A stretch of DNA of 64,000 nt from Rhodococcus sp. Leaf278 (GTDB lineage: Bacteria > Actinomycetota > Actinomycetes > Mycobacteriales > Mycobacteriaceae). Made by a program: the position numbers and the translations under genes. This document shows, piece by piece, positions 59,987-64,000 of the stretch. The stretch is taken from NCBI RefSeq assembly GCF_001426085.1, contig NZ_LMRR01000045.1, forward strand, positions 46,737 to 110,736, read 5' to 3'. The notes under the pieces were generated by a model. The model had not been told where the DNA came from. It ran no database searches and saw nothing but the letters and a program-made list of their open reading frames with translations. Each line of letters opens with the position of its first letter. The first letter of the stretch is position 1.

Positions 59987-60790
59987 CTAGCTGCCGAGCT
60001 TCTTGTAGAAGCTGCCGATGATCGGCGCGGAAATGCTGCGCGGGCTGTACTGCCCGGCGACCGACATGCCCTTACTCAGCAGGCCGGGCACGACGCGCAT
60101 CTTGTTCTTCGCGAGGCCGTCCAGCGACAGTTTCGCAGTGTAGGCGCTGTCGATCCAGAGGAAGTCGGGAACCATCTTGTCCACGATCGAGGCCTCGGCC
60201 GGGTCGGGTGTCTCGGTGCGGACCGGGCCCGGAGCGAGCAGGGTGACGTTGACGCCGGTGCCCGCGAGCTCACCGCGCAGTGACTCCGAGAACGTGTTGA
60301 CGAAGGCCTTGGTTGCTGCGTACGTGGCATTGTTGGGGATGGCCATGTTGCCTGCAGCCGAACCGGTGATGAGGATGCCGCCGGCTCCGCGGCCGATCAT
60401 GCCGGGCATGACCGCCAACGTGAGGTCGTGTACGGCAACGGCATTGAGCTCCACCTGATCACGCTCGTACGCGGGATCGAGCCCGGCCACCGGTCCGAAG
60501 GTCGCGATGCCCGCGTTGTTGCACAGGATCGAGATCTCACGCTCGGACAGTTCGGTGACCAGCTCCTGGCGCTGCTCGCGGTTCGACAGATCCGACTGCC
60601 GCACCTCGACGGTGACGCCGTGTTCGGCAGTGAGCTTCGTGGCGAGCGCCTCGAGCAGTTCGCCGCGTCGGGCCACCACGATGAGTGAATGACCACGGGC
60701 GGCGAGTTCGGTGGCCAGGGCTTCACCGATACCGGAAGAGGCTCCGGTGACGACGGCGCGGGCATCGGGGTTGGGCTTGGGCAGGCTCAC
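59987..60790 (-). CDS. SDR-family oxidoreductase
   Basis: A 267-residue SDR with a GTG start. VVTGASSGIGEALATELAAR is the cofactor motif, with ARR after strand 2 favouring NADP. CNNAG and TYAATKAF (catalytic Tyr and Lys) are present, and the C-terminal ~60 residues are longer than in classical members, as in the DltE/SadH-like group. It lies 23 bp downstream of the FadH-type gene and may share its transcript. Confidence 0.86.
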   Translation of the reverse strand: MSLPKPNPDARAVVTGASSGIGEALATELAARGHSLIVVARRGELLEALATKLTAEHGVTVEVRQSDLSNREQRQELVTELSEREISILCNNAGIATFGPVAGLDPAYERDQVELNAVAVHDLTLAVMPGMIGRGAGGILITGSAAGNMAIPNNATYAATKAFVNTFSESLRGELAGTGVNVTLLAPGPVRTETPDPAEASIVDKMVPDFLWIDSAYTAKLSLDGLAKNKMRVVPGLLSKGMSVAGQYSPRSISAPIIGSFYKKLGS

Positions 60791-60813
60791 GGTGAGACAG
60801 GCTAGCGGACAGA

Positions 60814-62859
60814 TCAGATCGCGGCCGCGAGCCGGGTGCCTTGCTCTATGGCCCGTTTGGCGTCCAGCTCCGCCGCGACGTCCGCACCGCCGATGATGTG
60901 CGTGGTGGTACCGGCGGCCTGCAGCTCGTCGACCAGATCGCGAACCGACTCCTGGCCTGCACAGATCACGATGGTGTCGACCTCGAGCAGACGCGCGCGC
61001 TCATGCTTCTCTCCGAACGAGATGTGCAGCCCCGCGTCGTCGATCTTCTCGTAGTTGACTCCCGAAAGCTGATGCACGCCTTTGGCTTTCAGGGCCGCGC
61101 GGTGGACCCAACCGGTCGTCTTGGCCAGGCCCGCGCCGATGCGTCCTGGCTTGCGCTGCAGCAGATACACCTCGCGCGGTGACTGCGCAGGCACCGGTGT
61201 GGTCAACGCCCCGGGTGCGGCCTCGGGCTCGGTGACTCCCCACTCCTGCTTCCATTCCTTCAGGTCCAGCGTGGGGGAGGCGTCGGTGGTGAGGAACTCG
61301 GAGATGTCGATGCCGATGCCACCTGCGCCGATAACCGCAACCCGATCACCGACGGGCTTGCCGTCGCGCACCAGCTCTGCATACGACAACACCGAGGGGT
61401 GCTCGATGCCGGGAATGCTCGGAATCCGGGGAGTGACGCCGGTAGCCAGTACCACCTCGTCGAACTCACCTGCGATCAGATCGGCGGCCGTGACCCGACT
61501 GCCCAGATGGATGGTGACGTCGGCGGTGCGGAGCGCGCTGGAGAAATAACGAATCGTCTCTGCGAATTCCTCCTTGCCGGGAATCAGCCGCGCGATGCCG
61601 AACTGACCGCCGATCTCTTCCCTGGCCTCGAACAGGCTGACGGCATGACCGCGTTGCGCGAGATTGAGGGCTGCTGCCAAGCCTGCGGGCCCGGCTCCGA
61701 CGACGGCAACCTTCTTCGTCTTCTTCGTCGGTAGCAATTGCAGGTCGATCTCCCGGCCCGCACGAGGATTGACCAGGCAGGAGACCTTCTTGTGGACGAA
61801 GGCGTGGTCGAGGCAGGCCTGATTGCAGGCAATGCAGGTGTTGATCTGGTCCGCGGAGTCGGTGGCTGCCTTCTCGACCCAGAACGGATCGGCCAGCATA
61901 GGCCTGGCCATCGCGATCAGCTGCGCGTCACCGCGGGCGAGGATGTTCTCGGCGATCTCGGGCATGTTGATGCGGTTCGATGCCGCGACGGGGATGGTGA
62001 CGTACTTTTCCAGCTTGCCGGTGATGTCTGCGAATGCTGCGCGCGGAACCGAGGTGACGATGGTCGGCACCCGCGATTCGTGCCAGCCGATGTCGGTGTT
62101 GATGATGTTCGCGCCTGCAGCCTCGACGTCCTCGGCGAGCGCGACGATGTCGTTCCAGCTCTGGCCCTGTTCCACGAGGTCGGCCATGGACAGCCGGAAC
62201 ACGATGAGGAAGTCCTGGCCCACCGCCGCCCGCGTCTGTCGCACGATCTCCACGGCCATCCGACGGCGATTCCCCGCCGAACCGCCCCACTCGTCACGCC
62301 GCTTGTTGGTGCGTTCGGAGAGGAACTGGTTGATGAAATATCCTTCGCCGCCCATGATCTCGACGCCGTCGTACCCGGCGCTCTGGGCAAGACGGGCACA
62401 GCGCACGTAGTTTCGGATCTGCCAGCGCACGCCTCTCGACGTCAATCGCCGCGGCCGAAAAGGGTTGATGGGGGCCTTGATCGACGAAGCAGACACGCTC
62501 AGCGGCTGATACGAGTAGCGCCCGGCATGCAGGATCTGCAGCGCGATCTTGCCGCCCTCACGGTGTACTGCTGCGGTGATCCGCCGATGCCGACGGGCCT
62601 CGAGACGGTTGGTCAGCTTGGCTCCGAACGGCAAGAGCCAACCGGTGCGATTGGGGGCATATCCGCCGGTGATGATGAGGGCGACGCCGCCGCGAGCTCG
62701 CTCGGCGAAGTAGGCCGCTAGGCGGCCGGTGTCGCGGGCGCGATCTTCGAGGCCGGTGTGAATCGAGCCCATGATCACCCGGTTCTTCAGCGTGGTCGCA
62801 CCGACGTCCAACGGCGACAACAGAATCGGATACGGGCCAGCGGTCTGCTCGGTCTTCAC
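60814..62859 (-). CDS. fadH: 2,4-dienoyl-CoA reductase (NADPH), FadH-type
   Basis: A 681-residue three-domain enzyme. The N-terminal OYE-like barrel binds FMN (LQILHAGRYSYQP). The 4Fe-4S cysteines are in CIACNQACLDHAFVHKKVSC. The FAD motif is VAVVGAGPAGLAAALNLAQR and the NADPH motif is VAVIGAGGIGIDISEFL. It reduces 2,4-dienoyl-CoA from unsaturated fatty acids to 3-enoyl-CoA. The GTG at 62859 overlaps the PadR stop by 4 bp, so the longer frame upstream is not used. Confidence 0.92.
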   Translation of the reverse strand: MKTEQTAGPYPILLSPLDVGATTLKNRVIMGSIHTGLEDRARDTGRLAAYFAERARGGVALIITGGYAPNRTGWLLPFGAKLTNRLEARRHRRITAAVHREGGKIALQILHAGRYSYQPLSVSASSIKAPINPFRPRRLTSRGVRWQIRNYVRCARLAQSAGYDGVEIMGGEGYFINQFLSERTNKRRDEWGGSAGNRRRMAVEIVRQTRAAVGQDFLIVFRLSMADLVEQGQSWNDIVALAEDVEAAGANIINTDIGWHESRVPTIVTSVPRAAFADITGKLEKYVTIPVAASNRINMPEIAENILARGDAQLIAMARPMLADPFWVEKAATDSADQINTCIACNQACLDHAFVHKKVSCLVNPRAGREIDLQLLPTKKTKKVAVVGAGPAGLAAALNLAQRGHAVSLFEAREEIGGQFGIARLIPGKEEFAETIRYFSSALRTADVTIHLGSRVTAADLIAGEFDEVVLATGVTPRIPSIPGIEHPSVLSYAELVRDGKPVGDRVAVIGAGGIGIDISEFLTTDASPTLDLKEWKQEWGVTEPEAAPGALTTPVPAQSPREVYLLQRKPGRIGAGLAKTTGWVHRAALKAKGVHQLSGVNYEKIDDAGLHISFGEKHERARLLEVDTIVICAGQESVRDLVDELQAAGTTTHIIGGADVAAELDAKRAIEQGTRLAAAI

Positions 62860-63383
62860 AGCTTCTCCAATACTTCGGTGCACCACTCGGTGAATCCTTC
62901 TTCGACGCGAATTCCTCCACGCAGCACCAGGTATTGATGCAACGCGGTGCCGCTGAGGGCAGCGGGGTCCGGAAAATCCTGCTTCTCGATCAGTCGGTAG
63001 ACGTCGAGTCGGGTGGCGTGAACATCGCGATGGCGGGCGACTTCGACTTTCAGAGCGTCGATGTCACCGTTGGCGGCCCCGCGAATCTTGACGGCCAGTT
63101 CCTCGCGTAGCTGCGAGGGATCGGTCGGCGCGGCGATCCAGCGATCGAGCTCGGCACGGCCTGCGGCGCTGACCGAGTAGACCTTCTTGTCGGGACGGCC
63201 GTCCTGGGCGACGGCCTCACCGGTGATCCACCCGGCCTCGTCCATCCGCGTCAGCGTCCGGTAGATCTGCTGATGCGTTGCGCTCCAGAAGAAGCCGATG
63301 GACTTGTCGAACCGCCGAGCGAGCTCGTACCCCGAGCCACTGAGCTCGGCGAGTGAAACCAGAATCGCGTGTTCCAAAGCCAC
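62856..63383 (-). CDS. PadR-family transcriptional regulator
   Basis: A 175-residue regulator with a GTG start. The winged helix runs from LEHAILVSLAELSGSGYELA through TRMDEAGWITGEAV and RPDKKVYSVSAAGRAEL; the C-terminal part is the Vir-type dimer helix. It is translationally coupled to the FadH gene and probably represses it together with itself. Confidence 0.87.
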   Translation of the reverse strand: MALEHAILVSLAELSGSGYELARRFDKSIGFFWSATHQQIYRTLTRMDEAGWITGEAVAQDGRPDKKVYSVSAAGRAELDRWIAAPTDPSQLREELAVKIRGAANGDIDALKVEVARHRDVHATRLDVYRLIEKQDFPDPAALSGTALHQYLVLRGGIRVEEGFTEWCTEVLEKL

Positions 63384-63395
63384 AACGAGAGTATG

Positions 63396-63419
63396 TATGC
63401 AACGCGGTGACTATGCAAC
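63396..63419. promoter_or_regulatory. Direct repeat TATGCAAC, PadR/MFS divergent promoter
   Basis: TATGCAAC occurs at 63396-63403 and again at 63412-63419, in the 82-bp gap between the divergent PadR and MFS genes. The first copy starts 13 bp upstream of the PadR GTG. Possible PadR binding site; a TGCATA/TATGCA-like core fits this family loosely. Confidence 0.35.
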
Positions 63420-63465
63420 TAGGTGCACTCTAGAACTCGGATGCCGCGGTCTAGTGTTGGCAATT

Positions 63466-64000
63466 ATGGGAACCCAGCCGGAGGTCGCTGTCGTCGGAGT
63501 CGCAACCACTCGGAAACAGGTCACCGCCTGGGGATTCTGGGACTGGGGCTCGGCTGCGTTCAACGCCGTGATTCTTACGTTCGTCTTCTCGGTGTATCTC
63601 ACCGACGCAGTCGGTGACGACCTTCCCGGCTCGATCTCGGCCACCACCTGGTTCAGCTGGTCCATCGCGTTGTCGAGCGTCGTCATCGCGCTCCTGGCGC
63701 CGGTCTGTGGGCAGTACTTCGACGCGCGCGGCAAGCGCAGATGGTTGCTGGGGGTGTTGACCGCACTGACCGTCGTGGCCATGGCCGGCCTGTTCTTCGT
63801 GAAGGACGACTATCACTATCTCTGGCTCGGCCTGGTGCTGCTCGGCCTCGGATCCATCATGTTCGAGTTGGCCAGTATCCCGTACAACTCGATGCTGCGG
63901 CAGGTCTCCACTCCGGAGAACATCGGTCGGGTATCCGGATTCGGTTGGGCGATGGGCTATTTCGGTGGGATCGTGCTGCTTCTCCTGTGCTACCTGGGCT
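63466..64000 (+). CDS. MFS transporter, UMF1 (Atg22-like) family, partial
   Basis: ATG 63466 opens a frame that runs off the right edge after about 178 residues. FWDWGSAAFNAVILTFVFSV is the family's first helix, followed by DARGKRRWLLG (motif A) and MFELASIPYNSMLRQVSTP. About five hydrophobic segments are visible. UMF1 proteins are putative efflux carriers; substrate unknown. Divergent from the PadR/FadH unit. Confidence 0.87.
   Translation, partial: MGTQPEVAVVGVATTRKQVTAWGFWDWGSAAFNAVILTFVFSVYLTDAVGDDLPGSISATTWFSWSIALSSVVIALLAPVCGQYFDARGKRRWLLGVLTALTVVAMAGLFFVKDDYHYLWLGLVLLGLGSIMFELASIPYNSMLRQVSTPENIGRVSGFGWAMGYFGGIVLLLLCYLG

Noticed and set aside
1..64000. Mobile elements, prophage, CRISPR arrays, toxin-antitoxin pairs
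   Set aside because: No transposase, integrase, phage structural gene, regularly spaced repeat or typical toxin-antitoxin pair was seen. The only exact tandem repeat found is the 16-bp unit at 23521.

Overview
The window is high-GC DNA with actinobacterial habits: frequent GTG starts, ATGA and GTGA stop/start overlaps, and many acyl-CoA, short-chain dehydrogenase (SDR) and TetR genes. An F420-dependent (Ddn-like) domain, an IdeR-type iron box, a Crp-type site and an LdtMt2-like L,D-transpeptidase point to a mycolic-acid actinomycete. Rhodococcus or a close relative is the best guess. This is inferred from gene content only. I see no IS element, prophage or CRISPR array.

Region 1 (1-21.5 kb) is a catabolic island for an unidentified acid or lipid-like substrate. 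On the left, a minus-strand operon carries two NTF2-like proteins, a thiolase and a FadB-like beta-oxidation enzyme cut by the window edge. Divergent from it is a long plus-strand run. It encodes three acyl-CoA dehydrogenases, an enoyl-CoA hydratase, a zinc-ribbon/OB protein paired with a thiolase-like enzyme, an APH-fold kinase, two SDRs, a zinc alcohol dehydrogenase, an acyl-CoA ligase, a TetR regulator, an EthD-like protein and a metallo-beta-lactamase-fold hydrolase. Facing this is a minus-strand operon for a complete ferric/polyamine-type ABC importer plus a fourth SDR-family enzyme (three SDRs in the island). A 13-bp palindrome, TGAA-N5-TTCA, lies in front of several of these units and ties them into one probable TetR regulon. 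The kinase placed between acyl-CoA dehydrogenases resembles the LvaA/LvaC and ACAD10/11 arrangement used to dehydroxylate 4-hydroxyacyl-CoAs.

Region 2 (21.6-36.5 kb) is mixed. It has a monooxygenase-fold protein, a secreted lipase, tiny genes behind a Crp-type site, an LLM flavin oxidoreductase, an enoyl-CoA isomerase, a membrane protein of unknown role, a hydrolase/PucR-type regulator/SRPBCC operon and an iron-siderophore binding lipoprotein with an IdeR-like box. It also has a fusion of an Old Yellow Enzyme with an F420-type domain, divergent from a TetR/MFS exporter pair, then a STAS protein and an aldo-keto reductase.

Region 3 (36.5-50 kb) is a minus-strand exopolysaccharide cluster: initiating sugar transferase, Wzy-like polymerase, three GT4 glycosyltransferases, Wzx-like flippase, Wzz-like chain-length protein, a PapA/condensation-type acyltransferase and a membrane protein. 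A GAF protein lies upstream and a secreted clan-A glycoside hydrolase is divergent.

Region 4 (50-64 kb) carries a single-chain assimilatory nitrate reductase fused to its flavoprotein electron donor, an L,D-transpeptidase, an M23 endopeptidase behind a strong leader hairpin, tRNA-His, oligoribonuclease, a HerA/DUF853 ATPase, an SDR, a FadH-type dienoyl-CoA reductase coupled to a PadR regulator, and the start of a UMF1-type MFS transporter cut by the right edge.
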